Positions 16,627 through 26,196 of a stretch of DNA of 64,000 nt are shown one piece after another. Below the pieces are notes generated by a model. The model was not told the origin of the DNA. It did no database searches and saw only the letters and a list, made by a program, of their open reading frames with translations. Position 1 is the first letter of the stretch. Each line of letters begins with the position of its first letter. This DNA is from JACMLC01 sp963817025. Lineage in GTDB: Bacteria > Acidobacteriota > Blastocatellia > Pyrinomonadales > Pyrinomonadaceae. The DNA lies in NCBI GenBank assembly GCA_963817025.1, contig CAWFML010000001.1, forward strand, positions 620,001-684,000, given 5' to 3'. A program made the translations under genes and the position numbers.

Positions 16627-19506
16627 ATGTCGTCTAAGCCGCCGGGAAAATCTGTTTTTCAGAGTTGGCTGGAGTCGCTGAAATCGACCGATCCTCCGCT
16701 CTACGCAGAACTAGCGTCGCGGCTTGAGCAGCGCACCGCCAAGCCGGAGACCGTCCACCCGTCGGGAACGGACGTTACGTTGGAGGCTGTCGCCGCAGGC
16801 ACAGACTTGCAGGCCGCTGCGCTTGAGACAATTGTGCGGGATGGCCGTCCCGCACTCCTGATTCGGGATAACCGGATCGCGCCGGAAGGGAAAGCCGCTG
16901 ATGCCGCCGCTCAAGTCATCGTGGAGCGCTTGATGGCGGCGGCCCACGTGGTCGAGCCGCTCATCCCCCTAGTCGGGCGAATAGACATAGAGAATTACCC
17001 CAGCTCGCTCCCCTACGCCGGCACCGGCTGGCTCGCAGGTCACGACGACGGACGTAGCGTCGTCATCACCAACCGCCACGTCGCCCAGTTGATCGCGCAG
17101 TCTGACGACGGCAAGTTCCGATTCCGCCCGGGGCGCTTCGGCGAGGAGATGCGGGTCACCCTCGACTACAAACATGAACACAAAGTAAGCGAGAAGGCCG
17201 TCGTACGCGTCAAGCGAGTGATCTGGATTGAGCCGGACGAGCGGAAGGCAGACTTCGCACTCTTGGAGGTGGAGCGATACAGCGACGGGACAACGCCGGA
17301 ATACATACCCCTCGCCGATGCTGACGCCGCCCCCAACAACCACGTCGTGGTCATCGGCTACCCGGCACGCGCGCCCGCACACATCATCCCCGATCAGGCG
17401 TGGATGGATCGCATCTACGGCAGCACCTATGACGTGAAACGCATCGCCCCCGGCCTCACCGGCGCGAACAGCCGCGGATGGGCGACGCACGATTGCACCA
17501 CTCTCGGCGGCAACTCCGGCTCCGTCGTCATCGACATGCGCACAGGGAAGGCCGTGGCGCTGCACTTCGCGGGCGCATTCATGATAGAGAATTACGCCGT
17601 CCCGGCCTCGATGATTAAGAGGTACTTGAGCGAGAGGCCGTGGCACGATGAGCGACCCGCCTCCGTGGATGCTGCCACTCCTGATACCACACGCGTCAAC
17701 GGCAGCGGAGGCGGGGGTACTCCGCCTCCGCCCTCGCCGGGCGGGGGCGGCTCGTCCTCGGGCGTTGAGACCAGCCTCGTCAACGGGCAGGTGTCAGTTA
17801 CCATCCCGCTGACCATTACTGTGGCGCTGGGTGCCCCGCAGCAGCCGGGCCAGGGTGGACAGACGCCCCCGCCTGCCCCTACTGGCGGCGTGGAGAGCGA
17901 CCGCCGCCCGCCACTCGACAGCGACGGGGCCGCGCGCGAGTTGCGCCGCGAGCATAGGGCGGAGGGCGTCTACTCGATCTGGGGCGGGTACGAAATCGAC
18001 GACGACGGGCGACTGTCGGACACGGAGTGTCTGGTAGTCTCCGCGCACCCTGCGCGCCTCGACGCCGTGCGCAACGCGATGCCGGACATGTACGCCGGGT
18101 TCCCGGTCGAGGTTCGCCCGGCCTCGATCAGCGAGATGACGGAGGCGGCTGGCATCATCGAAGCGCCCGTCACCTCGATCCAGTATAACGACGCCGACCG
18201 CACCGGCCAGGGCTTCAGCTTCGACTGGGTGGACGAGGAAATGACGGTCATCCTGCACGTCGGCCCCGAGCGGAGTTGGTTCGTACTCTCGGACTTCCTT
18301 GACGGGGCGAAGAAGGAACTCGTTTCATCCATCTACGAATTCCACGCCGCGCACATCGCCAAAGCTATCGAGAGTGAACTCAAAGAGGGTGCGAAGATGA
18401 CTCTGGTGCTGGCCCGGCAGAGCCGCGACCCGAAGAGCGGGAACATCGAGGAGGGCGACTTCAGCCGGGGCAAGACGTTTGCGAAGTGGGAGCAGTCCTT
18501 CGTTGACGATCAGGGCCGCCCGCGCTTCAGGCGCGTCTTCGTGCCGCTGGGTGAGCAGGGACTAGTCGCCAACTCCTACCACATCAAGGTCACGGTAAGG
18601 GACGGCACCGCCTTCTGGCTGTCGAGCGGCAACTGGAAGCGTTCGAGCCAGCCACTGATCTCCGCCGACGACCTCAACGACCTCAAGGCGGCTGGCGATG
18701 CTGGGAACCGCGAGTGGCACGTGGTCGTCGAGAACGAGACGCTGGCCCAGCGGTTCCGTAACCACATCCTCGCCGACTTCCAGCAGTCGCGCTCGCTGGG
18801 CGGCTCGCCCGAGTTTGTCGGCGTGGAGGAGGCTGAGGTGGATGTGCGCCGCGACGTGCTGGAATCAATCGCGTTCGAAAAGCCGCCGTCGAGGCTGATT
18901 GAGCCGATGAAGATCAGCCGGCGCGTGCGCGTCAAGCCGCTGCTGACGCCCGATAAGAAAGGAGCCGTCTTCTGCCGGGCCGTGCTGCGACTCATACGCT
19001 CCGCCGAGACGCAACTCCTTTTCCAGAATCAGTACATCAGCATGAGTGGTGCCGACGGCGGTTTCCTCAAACAGCTCGTGAACGCCCTCGTCGAGAAGGC
19101 GCAGGAGCTGGACGACTTCCGCATGATCCTCCGCAGCGAGAACGACAACCTGGCGTTCGACCTGTCGCGCCTGAAGAAGCGCGGGATCAACATGGAGAAG
19201 GGCGAGAGCCAAGTGCGAATCATCTCGAAGTCGCACACGAAGGGCATCATCGTGGACGGCACGCAGGTGCTGCTCGGGAGCCAGAACTGGAGCGGCTCTG
19301 GCGTGACCCTGAACCGGGACGCCAGCCTGCTCTTCGACGACGAGGAGGTGGCGCAGTATTACACAGAGGCGTTCGAACTCGATTGGGAGCGGGCGCGCGA
19401 GCCGACCGTTAAGCAGACGACGCACGAGAGCGTCATCATGGCAGAGGGCGCGGCACCGCCCCGGGGATACGTGCGTATGAGCCTATCGGACTACCGGGAA
19501 GGATAA
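16627..19506 (+). CDS. Trypsin-like serine protease fused to a phospholipase D-type domain
   Basis: A 959-residue fusion. ATG 16627 is chosen over 16600 because GTAGGAGG precedes it at good spacing. Residues about 110-330 form a trypsin-like domain with a visible triad: His151 (TNRHVA), Asp209 (ADFALL) and Ser297 (GGNSGS). A Gly/Pro/Ser linker follows near 360-430. The C-terminal half (about 560-930) has two HxKx4D motifs of the phospholipase D superfamily, HIKVTVRD (His652) and HTKGIIVD (His870), the second followed by LLGSQNWSGSG. Two HKD motifs are what an active phosphodiesterase or nuclease needs. There is no signal peptide, so it is cytoplasmic. It is the first of four tightly packed genes ending in a STAND ATPase. 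Effector role in a conflict system is inferred. Confidence 0.88.
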   Translation: MSSKPPGKSVFQSWLESLKSTDPPLYAELASRLEQRTAKPETVHPSGTDVTLEAVAAGTDLQAAALETIVRDGRPALLIRDNRIAPEGKAADAAAQVIVERLMAAAHVVEPLIPLVGRIDIENYPSSLPYAGTGWLAGHDDGRSVVITNRHVAQLIAQSDDGKFRFRPGRFGEEMRVTLDYKHEHKVSEKAVVRVKRVIWIEPDERKADFALLEVERYSDGTTPEYIPLADADAAPNNHVVVIGYPARAPAHIIPDQAWMDRIYGSTYDVKRIAPGLTGANSRGWATHDCTTLGGNSGSVVIDMRTGKAVALHFAGAFMIENYAVPASMIKRYLSERPWHDERPASVDAATPDTTRVNGSGGGGTPPPPSPGGGGSSSGVETSLVNGQVSVTIPLTITVALGAPQQPGQGGQTPPPAPTGGVESDRRPPLDSDGAARELRREHRAEGVYSIWGGYEIDDDGRLSDTECLVVSAHPARLDAVRNAMPDMYAGFPVEVRPASISEMTEAAGIIEAPVTSIQYNDADRTGQGFSFDWVDEEMTVILHVGPERSWFVLSDFLDGAKKELVSSIYEFHAAHIAKAIESELKEGAKMTLVLARQSRDPKSGNIEEGDFSRGKTFAKWEQSFVDDQGRPRFRRVFVPLGEQGLVANSYHIKVTVRDGTAFWLSSGNWKRSSQPLISADDLNDLKAAGDAGNREWHVVVENETLAQRFRNHILADFQQSRSLGGSPEFVGVEEAEVDVRRDVLESIAFEKPPSRLIEPMKISRRVRVKPLLTPDKKGAVFCRAVLRLIRSAETQLLFQNQYISMSGADGGFLKQLVNALVEKAQELDDFRMILRSENDNLAFDLSRLKKRGINMEKGESQVRIISKSHTKGIIVDGTQVLLGSQNWSGSGVTLNRDASLLFDDEEVAQYYTEAFELDWERAREPTVKQTTHESVIMAEGAAPPRGYVRMSLSDYREG

Positions 19507-19510
19507 AGGG

Positions 19511-20710
19511 ATGGGGCAGCATACGGGGGGAGAGACTAATCTCCCGGCAGGGGACGCGGCCAGAGCCGAGCGGGCGCTCTTGCTGGCCCGCACCCTGCTG
19601 ACGGGGGGCTGGCAGCTAGAGTCTGTCGGCGGCGGCGGCGCGCCGGTCAGACGCGACCGGCTGGAGGAGGCGCTACGGAGGCGCGCCGAGATGAACGCCG
19701 CTTCCGGTCAACTCCCGCCATCGCTGACGGCGCAGGCCGCCGCGGCCCGGGCGCTGGCGAGTGCTGAGCGCGCTCTACAAAAAACTGCCGGGGGCGGCTC
19801 GCCGTCCAACCTCACAGACCTCGAAATGGCCGCCCTCGAAGCGGTCATAGAGGTGACGGGCCGCCCCTCAATGCGCTACACGAACGGGCAGGTGCAGATG
19901 CCGCCGAGTGACCTCGGCGAGAACGAGAACTGGCGCGTGCTCGTCGCCACCGCGCGCGAGGAGATAAACGAGGCGTCGGCCTCCGTGGGGCGTATTTCGG
20001 TCAAGGGCAACGCGGGCCTGGACGAACACAAGGGCACGGGTTGGTGTGCGGCGGGTGGCCTGATCGCCACGAACCGTCACGTCGTGCGCGGACTGGTGAG
20101 CAACCCGAACGACCCGCCCACCTCCTGGAAGGTGGACGCGTCGAAGCAGCCGTTCATTGAATTCGCCGCCACAGACCAAGCGCCCGACTCGCTGCGTTTC
20201 TCATTCTCCGGGGTGACCTACTGCGCCGAGGAGGAGGACGTGGACGTGGCCCTGCTCGGCGTGACCGCCAGTGCGACGAAGGCGCTCCCGCGTCCGCTGG
20301 CGCTCGACTGGAAGCTGGAGTCGCTGGGCGGCGAGACAGCGGGGGAGAGCAGCGCGCCGTCGTGGTTCAAGGGCAGCTCGGTTTACGTGGTCGGGCACCC
20401 ATACCGGCCTCTCGGCTCGGAGTTGACCGTCGCCATCTTCGGCAACGCGGACGGCGGCAAGCGTTGGTCGCCCGGTCTGGTCGTCCGGCTGCAACCCGAC
20501 AAGCCACTGCTGGAGCACGACTGCTCAACGCTCGGCGGCAACTCCGGGTCGTGTGTGCTCTCGGTGGACTGGCACTCGGTAGTGGGGATGCACGTCGGCG
20601 GCGTCGGCGTGGACGAGGCGACGGGGCGCGGGAGCGCGAACCTCGCGCTGACCTTCGCGCGGCTTGGGACGCACCGGGCCGCCGACATACTTCGTACGGG
20701 TAAGCTTTAA
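19511..20710 (+). CDS. Trypsin-like serine protease
   Basis: A 399-residue protein starting four bases after the preceding stop, hence translationally linked to it. The first 140 residues are Ala/Arg-rich and helical (AEMNAASGQLPP, ARALASAERALQK). The rest is a trypsin-like domain with GTGWCAAGGLIATNRHVV, giving His190, DVDVALLGV with Asp245, and CSTLGGNSGSCV with Ser345, so the triad is complete. There is no signal peptide or membrane segment. It is clearly related to the protease domain of the upstream gene: both share an NRHV motif and a C(S/T)TLGGNSGS motif. The helical N-terminus may be an adaptor. Substrate is unknown; by context it is probably activated by the STAND ATPase encoded two genes downstream. 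Confidence 0.86.
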   Translation: MGQHTGGETNLPAGDAARAERALLLARTLLTGGWQLESVGGGGAPVRRDRLEEALRRRAEMNAASGQLPPSLTAQAAAARALASAERALQKTAGGGSPSNLTDLEMAALEAVIEVTGRPSMRYTNGQVQMPPSDLGENENWRVLVATAREEINEASASVGRISVKGNAGLDEHKGTGWCAAGGLIATNRHVVRGLVSNPNDPPTSWKVDASKQPFIEFAATDQAPDSLRFSFSGVTYCAEEEDVDVALLGVTASATKALPRPLALDWKLESLGGETAGESSAPSWFKGSSVYVVGHPYRPLGSELTVAIFGNADGGKRWSPGLVVRLQPDKPLLEHDCSTLGGNSGSCVLSVDWHSVVGMHVGGVGVDEATGRGSANLALTFARLGTHRAADILRTGKL

Positions 20711-20722
20711 GGAGATGGGTTC

Positions 20723-22762
20723 GTGGGCGATGCAGAGACGATAGTATCAGCGGTGCCAATCGACCTTACGCTGAGCGAGGAGCAACTCGACGATTTCGCG
20801 TGGCTGCTTGCGAAGTACCTCGGGCGCGACAATACCACCCAGCTCGCGCGTGAGGCGGGCGGCCCCGATGTGGTTCAGCAGGCTGGCAACGACGTGGGCG
20901 ACGTTTATGCCTACGCCCGCGCGGTCGCCGGCGCGTTGCAGAAGGCGGGCCGCATCTCTCAGGTAATACAAATCCTGTACGATGGGGTTCACCGCAACGG
21001 CCCGATGGCGTTCGGCGTGAGGCGCATCCTGAGCGGGGGGCGGCTCGACAGCGACAAGGCGGTGGAGACGTTCGTCAACGAGTTCCAGCCGCTGTTAAGC
21101 TCGGCCTCGATGATGGAGCTGCTGCCGCGGGTCGGGCGGACAGTGTGCGCCGTGGCGCTGGACGCGCCGCATCCTTTCGGCGGGATCAGGGGGTCTGGTT
21201 TTTTAATCGCCCCCGACAAGGTGCTCACCAATTTCCACGTGCTTGAGCCTTTCCTTAAGGTAGACCAGCAGACGAAAGTCATCCAGCCCGTCGGCCCCGG
21301 CGACAAAATCTTCTTCTTCTTCGACTACATGCTCAAGCCCGAGCCGGTCGTGCCGCCTGCGGGGAAGCAGGCGAGCGTCTGCGTGACCGCCGCACAGAAC
21401 TGGCTGATACAGGCGCGCGTGAGGCTGGACCGCGACGGCGAGGCACCCAGCCCGACGAAGGTCACAGACGAGTACGACTACGCAGTTGTCAAGCTGGCGC
21501 GGCCCATCGGACGGCAGTCGCACCGCCGCAGCGGCGGGGTCATACGCGGCTGGCTACCGCTCGAAACCAACATTGATGTTTTCAATGCGCAGCGACGAAT
21601 CCTCGTCTTCCAGCACCCGCAGAAAGCACCTCAGCAGTTCGATATAGGCGAGTACGTGCGGCTGGACCCGAGCGGCTCGCGCGTCTGGTACACGGTGAGC
21701 ACGTCGAAAGGCTCTTCAGGCGGCGCGGCGGTGGACACTGAGGGGCGGCTCTTCGCCCTGCACAACGCAGAGGTGCTGGCGAAAGTAGACGCCGCCAACG
21801 GACGGCGCGTCAATCAGGGCGTGCGCATTGACAGAATCTCCGAAGACCTGGCGTCCGTCGTCCCAAGGGAGGAGGTGCCGCAGGAGGAGAAAGCATTCTA
21901 CTGGTCGCTCAACGACAACCTGAGCAACTCGCAGCCTATCATCGGGCGGGACGCGTTCCGGGAGGCAGTCGCGCAGATGGCTGCGCCCGATGCCGAGCGT
22001 GCGCTGGTCGTCAACGGGTCGCCAGAGAGCGGCCTCCAGTTCTCCATCAAGCTGCTGCGGAACGTGCTGGGCGGCGTGGGCGTCCCCGTCGCCATCTTCA
22101 AGCCGCAGCAGTTGCAGTCCGAGACGATGACGCCGCAGCAGTTTTTGCGCCACATCGTAGGTAACCTCGGCATCATCGGGCTGACCGGCCAGCCGATCCC
22201 TGACCTGCCCTCGATGGACAGCTTCCCGCACTGGCTGCGTGTGGACCTACCCCAATGGCTGTTAAAAACGCTCACCAGTGACCAGGCGATTAACCCGACC
22301 GCGTACCCCAAGTGGGTGGTACTCAACACCGTCGTGCCTAAGGATGAGTCCTTTCTCTGGGCCGATAGCCTGCTGGACTTGATAGCGGCGCTGCTCGGCG
22401 CACACGACGCCGAGAACCCCGGCACGGATCTGCCCCAGCTCCGCTGGTTGTTCCTGGCGAAAGACCCGGACGCGAACTCGAACGCGGTGCCGCTACCGCT
22501 GGTCGGCATCAAGCACCTGAAGGACGATTTGAGCAAAGAGACAGACTACGAGATAGACTTCGCGCAGTGTATGCTGAGGGCCTGGCGCGCCAACAACAAG
22601 GATGAGATGATGTCCGAAAAGTATTTGCGGCTACAGGCGCGGAAGATGCTAAGGGAGAAACAGCAGGGGGCGGACGGCCAAGTCGTGCCGCCGCGGAAAT
22701 CTCTGGCGATCTATGTGAGCGAGATAATTAGGGACGATCTGTTGGAGGGCGGAGAAGAGTGA
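20723..22762 (+). CDS. Adaptor-trypsin protein with degenerate P-loop region
   Basis: A 679-residue, three-part protein. GTG start with AAGGAG 8-9 bases upstream. Residues about 12-95 form a small helical domain (LSEEQLDDFAWLLAKYL, then YAYARAVAGALQKAG) like the effector-associated domains of bacterial conflict proteins. Residues 130-380 form a trypsin-like domain with His172 (TNFHVL), Asp252 (YDYAVVKL) and Ser332 (KGSSGG). Residues 395-679 resemble a P-loop NTPase lead-in (ALVVNGSPESGLQFSIKL) in which the Walker Lys is replaced, so nucleotide hydrolysis is doubtful. The stop overlaps the ATPase start (TGATG). It probably links the ATPase sensor to proteolysis; that is inference from architecture. 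Confidence 0.8.
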   Translation: MGDAETIVSAVPIDLTLSEEQLDDFAWLLAKYLGRDNTTQLAREAGGPDVVQQAGNDVGDVYAYARAVAGALQKAGRISQVIQILYDGVHRNGPMAFGVRRILSGGRLDSDKAVETFVNEFQPLLSSASMMELLPRVGRTVCAVALDAPHPFGGIRGSGFLIAPDKVLTNFHVLEPFLKVDQQTKVIQPVGPGDKIFFFFDYMLKPEPVVPPAGKQASVCVTAAQNWLIQARVRLDRDGEAPSPTKVTDEYDYAVVKLARPIGRQSHRRSGGVIRGWLPLETNIDVFNAQRRILVFQHPQKAPQQFDIGEYVRLDPSGSRVWYTVSTSKGSSGGAAVDTEGRLFALHNAEVLAKVDAANGRRVNQGVRIDRISEDLASVVPREEVPQEEKAFYWSLNDNLSNSQPIIGRDAFREAVAQMAAPDAERALVVNGSPESGLQFSIKLLRNVLGGVGVPVAIFKPQQLQSETMTPQQFLRHIVGNLGIIGLTGQPIPDLPSMDSFPHWLRVDLPQWLLKTLTSDQAINPTAYPKWVVLNTVVPKDESFLWADSLLDLIAALLGAHDAENPGTDLPQLRWLFLAKDPDANSNAVPLPLVGIKHLKDDLSKETDYEIDFAQCMLRAWRANNKDEMMSEKYLRLQARKMLREKQQGADGQVVPPRKSLAIYVSEIIRDDLLEGGEE

Positions 22763-25700
22763 TGGACGACCTCCCTGAAGTTGACTCTGAAGAAATGCCT
22801 GAGTGGGCTGTGAGAACCTTCAACGCGGCATTGAAGCGTGTGGCGGCGGCGGCCCCCTCCGCCGCCGACCACCGCGGTGCGGCTGCCTGGCCGTTGCTCG
22901 TCGAGGCCGCAGTAGTCAACGCCTTCCTCCCACGCGAGTTGGCCCCAAGCTTGGTGGGCGAAGAGGATCGTCCGGGGGCCGAGAAGGTCATCCTCGACTT
23001 TGCCGAGATGATTTACGGCCCAGAGGGCGTGAAGTGGATGCTCAACCGGCAGGCGCGGGCCGAGGTGCTCGAAGCTGCGTACAGCAGCGGCGATTTGTTA
23101 AGGGCTGTAGACCGCACAGCCGAGCAGTTCACAGACCCCATCAGCCGGGCACTGCGAAAGTGCCTGGATGTCGTCCCCGCGCCGGGCGATCCCGTTGACC
23201 CGCCGCCGAGCCTGGACGCCATCGCCGAGCAGTCCCTGGATCTGAAGTCGCTCGAAGCCGTGCGCGCCGCCGCCTCGCTGCTGTCAGGACTCTCATTCTC
23301 CAACGTGGGTCTCCGTCAGCTAGAAGGGCTTGACCGCAAGATTGAGTTGCGCCGCGTGCTGGCGCAGTTCGAGCGCATGGTCGAGCAGCGCACCGACGAG
23401 AGCGGCGGGATGGTGAAGCGCTATTTCTTCGGGCGCGAATACGAGCTTGACCTGCTGCGCGCTTACGTTGGGGTTATCGGAGCACCCTCCTTCGCTGCCC
23501 TGTTCCGCCGTGCGTTGAGGTCTGCTCCGCGCCTCGTCGGCGACCGCAAGGTGATGAACGTCTGGGGCGTCGGCGGGGTGGGGAAGACGACGCTCATCTC
23601 GAAGTTCATGTTGGAGCACGCGCGTGCCGCGGCCTCCGATAAGCGGTTCCCGTTTGCGTATCTGGACTTCGACAGGCCCACCATCAGCGCGCGGCAGCGC
23701 TACGGGCTGCTCGCGGAGATGTGCCTCCACACGGGCACGCAGTTCGAGGAGATGTCGAAGCCTTTGAGCAACCTGCGCGCGCGCGCTCTGCAACTGGCGC
23801 TTCAGCTCCAAGCGTCGCAGGAGTCTGAGAGCACGTCTTCATTCGAGTTGTACGCGCGCGAGTTCCGGCAGCTCGTGGACAAACATCTAGCCTCTCTCGA
23901 ATCGGTCTTCGAGTGGAAGCGCCCGTTCCTGCTGGTCTTCGACACCTTCGAGGTCGTGCAGTACACGGAGGAGGACGTGACTTCCCTGGAAGAGTTCGTC
24001 CAGTGCTTCTCACTCCCGGAAGAAGAGAAGGGCGTGTGGCCGAGGATGCGGCTCATCATCTCGGGACGCCGCAAAGTGACAACATTCCTCGGTGAAGTGG
24101 AAGAGCTGGAACTGGGCGCGCTCGATCCCGAAGGCTCAGCCGACCTGCTGGTGGCGCTGGCCGCCAACGCCGGCAAGCCCGTTGAGCGGGCGGACGCGAA
24201 AAGGCTCGTGGCTGCCGTGGCGAAGGCCACCAAAGAGAAGAACAAGGGCGTGCAGCCGCTGCGGCTGCAATTGCTCGGCCAGGTGTTCAAGGACGAAGAG
24301 CAGGACGGCCCGTCGCTTATCAGCGAGCTGACGGAGGAGATGAAAAAGCCGCTGGACGCGGACGGCACTGCGGCGAAGAGGCTGATTGACGGCATCCTGG
24401 TGCGGCGCGTGCTCGGGCACATCAGAGACCCGCGCGTCAAGGCGCTCACAGACCCCGGGCTGGTCGTGCGCCGCATCACCCCGGACGTAATCAAGGAGGT
24501 GATGACGCGCGGCACGGCACGCCCGGACGCCGGCGAGGCGACAGACGCCGACACCGAGCCGCAGACGCCGTGGGTTGTTGACGATGAAGAGGCGCTGAGT
24601 ATTTTCAAAGCCTTCGAGAGGGAGGTCAGTCTGGTGGAGCCTGAAGGGGACTCGCTCCGCCACCGGACGGATCTGCGGCGGCAGATGCTGCCACTCATCC
24701 GCGCCGCCCGGCCCAAACGCTTCGAGGCGCTCAACCGACTGGCCTTCGACTACTTCCGCCGGCGCGCCGAGGACAACCCGAGCGACCTGTCTTCCGCTGC
24801 CGAAGCAATCTACCACGGGCTATGGCTGGACGAGTCGCTGGGTCTCTTGAACAAACTGTGGCCCGACTCAATCTCGTTCGACCCGAGGATAGACCCCGAA
24901 GAGTTCGACCGGCACAGTGCCGCGCGCAGATTCGTGTGCGCCAAAACGTCCGCCCCGCTGTCGCCGAGCGAGGTCTCAAGGCTGCCGCGCGAGGTGGCGC
25001 TCGACTGGCTCGACGCGCGGGGCACTCGCCTGTTAGACAACCGCAGGGTGGAGAGTTCGATCCAGGCCATCCGGGAGGCTGCCGGGAGCGATTACGAAGC
25101 GCTCGAAGGCCGTCCCGCAACCGCTGCCGTGTTGGCGCGCCTGATGTACCGAGCGGGCCTCTGGGACGACGCCGTAGGGCTGGCTTGGCGCTTCATCAGC
25201 GTGGTACCTCGTGATGATTTAGCCGGCCAGCAACGCTTTGAATGGAACGACAACCCGCGACGCGAGGCCCTGCTTTCGCTCCTGCGCACCTGGGCGACCA
25301 TCGTTGGGAAGTCCGATAGCCACAAAGCCGATGCTTCATGGCTCGCAAAAGTAGCGCAACCTGTAGCGGCCAGTGTGTCCGACCCGTTCGCCGCAGCGGA
25401 CATCGCGGCGCACGCGGTTCTCGCTGTACGGGACGCGGAGCAAGCCGGCCTCGGCAAGTTAAGGCAATACATTGTGCAATCGCTCAGTGGCGTCAGGCGG
25501 GATCGTTTGAAGCGGGAGCCGCGAATCCTGCGGCTGGGGATTCTGGCCGGAGAATGGAGTCCCGAACTGCTGATGTTATGGGTTGAGTCTCGCGAGCGCG
25601 TGCCGCGTGACTCGGAGCAGTCCGTGTTGGTCGAACTGTTCCTGCGCATCTTCCGCGATACGCCCTCGGAGTCCGAGGCTGGGCGCATCGTCAACGCCTT

Positions 25701-26196
25701 GGATCTGCCGCAGAAGGTGGAAGCCTTCAATCAGTTGGACGAACTCTGGCGTCGGGAGAAACCGACGATCATGGCGGCTTTACTGGAACGCCAACGCCTG
25801 ACGCCGATGTTCCGCGAGCTGGTTGCGTTCGAGCACTCCGACTGGATACGTCCGCTCGGCAACGCGCTGACGCGCGCGTTCAAACGGGAGGAGGGGGGCG
25901 CGGAGTTGGCCGCGATGCTCGACGAGTCGAGTTTCCAGACCGGTAGGGGCGCGCTCAAGCAGCGGCGTGACGGGTTGGCCGTCGTGCAGACCGCGGAAGG
26001 TGAAGGGAGGCTCTTGAAGTTGGCACACTCGCTGGTAAGCTGGGAGAAAACGTACTATGGCGTGGGCAGAGGCGGTGTGGCACAGCCGTCAGTCTATCCG
26101 CAGGATGTCTTCGGCCTTAGCCGCATGCTCCTGCTGTGGCATCAAAAGATCATCAAGTCTGTTCACTCCACAAGGCTGCCCCCGTCCATCCGGTGA
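22762..26196 (+). CDS. STAND-type AAA/NACHT-like ATPase with helical repeats
   Basis: A 1144-residue ATPase. ATG 22762 sits in a TGATG stop/start overlap, with GGAGAAG before it; GTG 22759 would add one residue. Residues 1-230 are helical. Residues 235-600 form the NTPase: FFGREYELDLLRAYV, Walker A GVGGVGKTT with Lys275, Walker B LLVFDTFEV with Asp394, and an arginine-bearing ISGRRK sensor-like strand near 435. From about 640 to the end are helical repeats of TPR-like character. STAND ATPases are switch proteins that oligomerise on sensing a trigger, through their repeats. Here the likely clients are the three co-encoded proteases. The last dozen residues may have been altered by a short duplication at 26132-26305. 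Confidence 0.87.
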   Translation: MDDLPEVDSEEMPEWAVRTFNAALKRVAAAAPSAADHRGAAAWPLLVEAAVVNAFLPRELAPSLVGEEDRPGAEKVILDFAEMIYGPEGVKWMLNRQARAEVLEAAYSSGDLLRAVDRTAEQFTDPISRALRKCLDVVPAPGDPVDPPPSLDAIAEQSLDLKSLEAVRAAASLLSGLSFSNVGLRQLEGLDRKIELRRVLAQFERMVEQRTDESGGMVKRYFFGREYELDLLRAYVGVIGAPSFAALFRRALRSAPRLVGDRKVMNVWGVGGVGKTTLISKFMLEHARAAASDKRFPFAYLDFDRPTISARQRYGLLAEMCLHTGTQFEEMSKPLSNLRARALQLALQLQASQESESTSSFELYAREFRQLVDKHLASLESVFEWKRPFLLVFDTFEVVQYTEEDVTSLEEFVQCFSLPEEEKGVWPRMRLIISGRRKVTTFLGEVEELELGALDPEGSADLLVALAANAGKPVERADAKRLVAAVAKATKEKNKGVQPLRLQLLGQVFKDEEQDGPSLISELTEEMKKPLDADGTAAKRLIDGILVRRVLGHIRDPRVKALTDPGLVVRRITPDVIKEVMTRGTARPDAGEATDADTEPQTPWVVDDEEALSIFKAFEREVSLVEPEGDSLRHRTDLRRQMLPLIRAARPKRFEALNRLAFDYFRRRAEDNPSDLSSAAEAIYHGLWLDESLGLLNKLWPDSISFDPRIDPEEFDRHSAARRFVCAKTSAPLSPSEVSRLPREVALDWLDARGTRLLDNRRVESSIQAIREAAGSDYEALEGRPATAAVLARLMYRAGLWDDAVGLAWRFISVVPRDDLAGQQRFEWNDNPRREALLSLLRTWATIVGKSDSHKADASWLAKVAQPVAASVSDPFAAADIAAHAVLAVRDAEQAGLGKLRQYIVQSLSGVRRDRLKREPRILRLGILAGEWSPELLMLWVESRERVPRDSEQSVLVELFLRIFRDTPSESEAGRIVNALDLPQKVEAFNQLDELWRREKPTIMAALLERQRLTPMFRELVAFEHSDWIRPLGNALTRAFKREEGGAELAAMLDESSFQTGRGALKQRRDGLAVVQTAEGEGRLLKLAHSLVSWEKTYYGVGRGGVAQPSVYPQDVFGLSRMLLLWHQKIIKSVHSTRLPPSIR

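Noticed and set aside
18865..19425. Arg/Leu-rich antisense frame over the PLD domain
   Set aside because: The plus strand has clear HKD motifs; the antisense frame is a codon-bias shadow.
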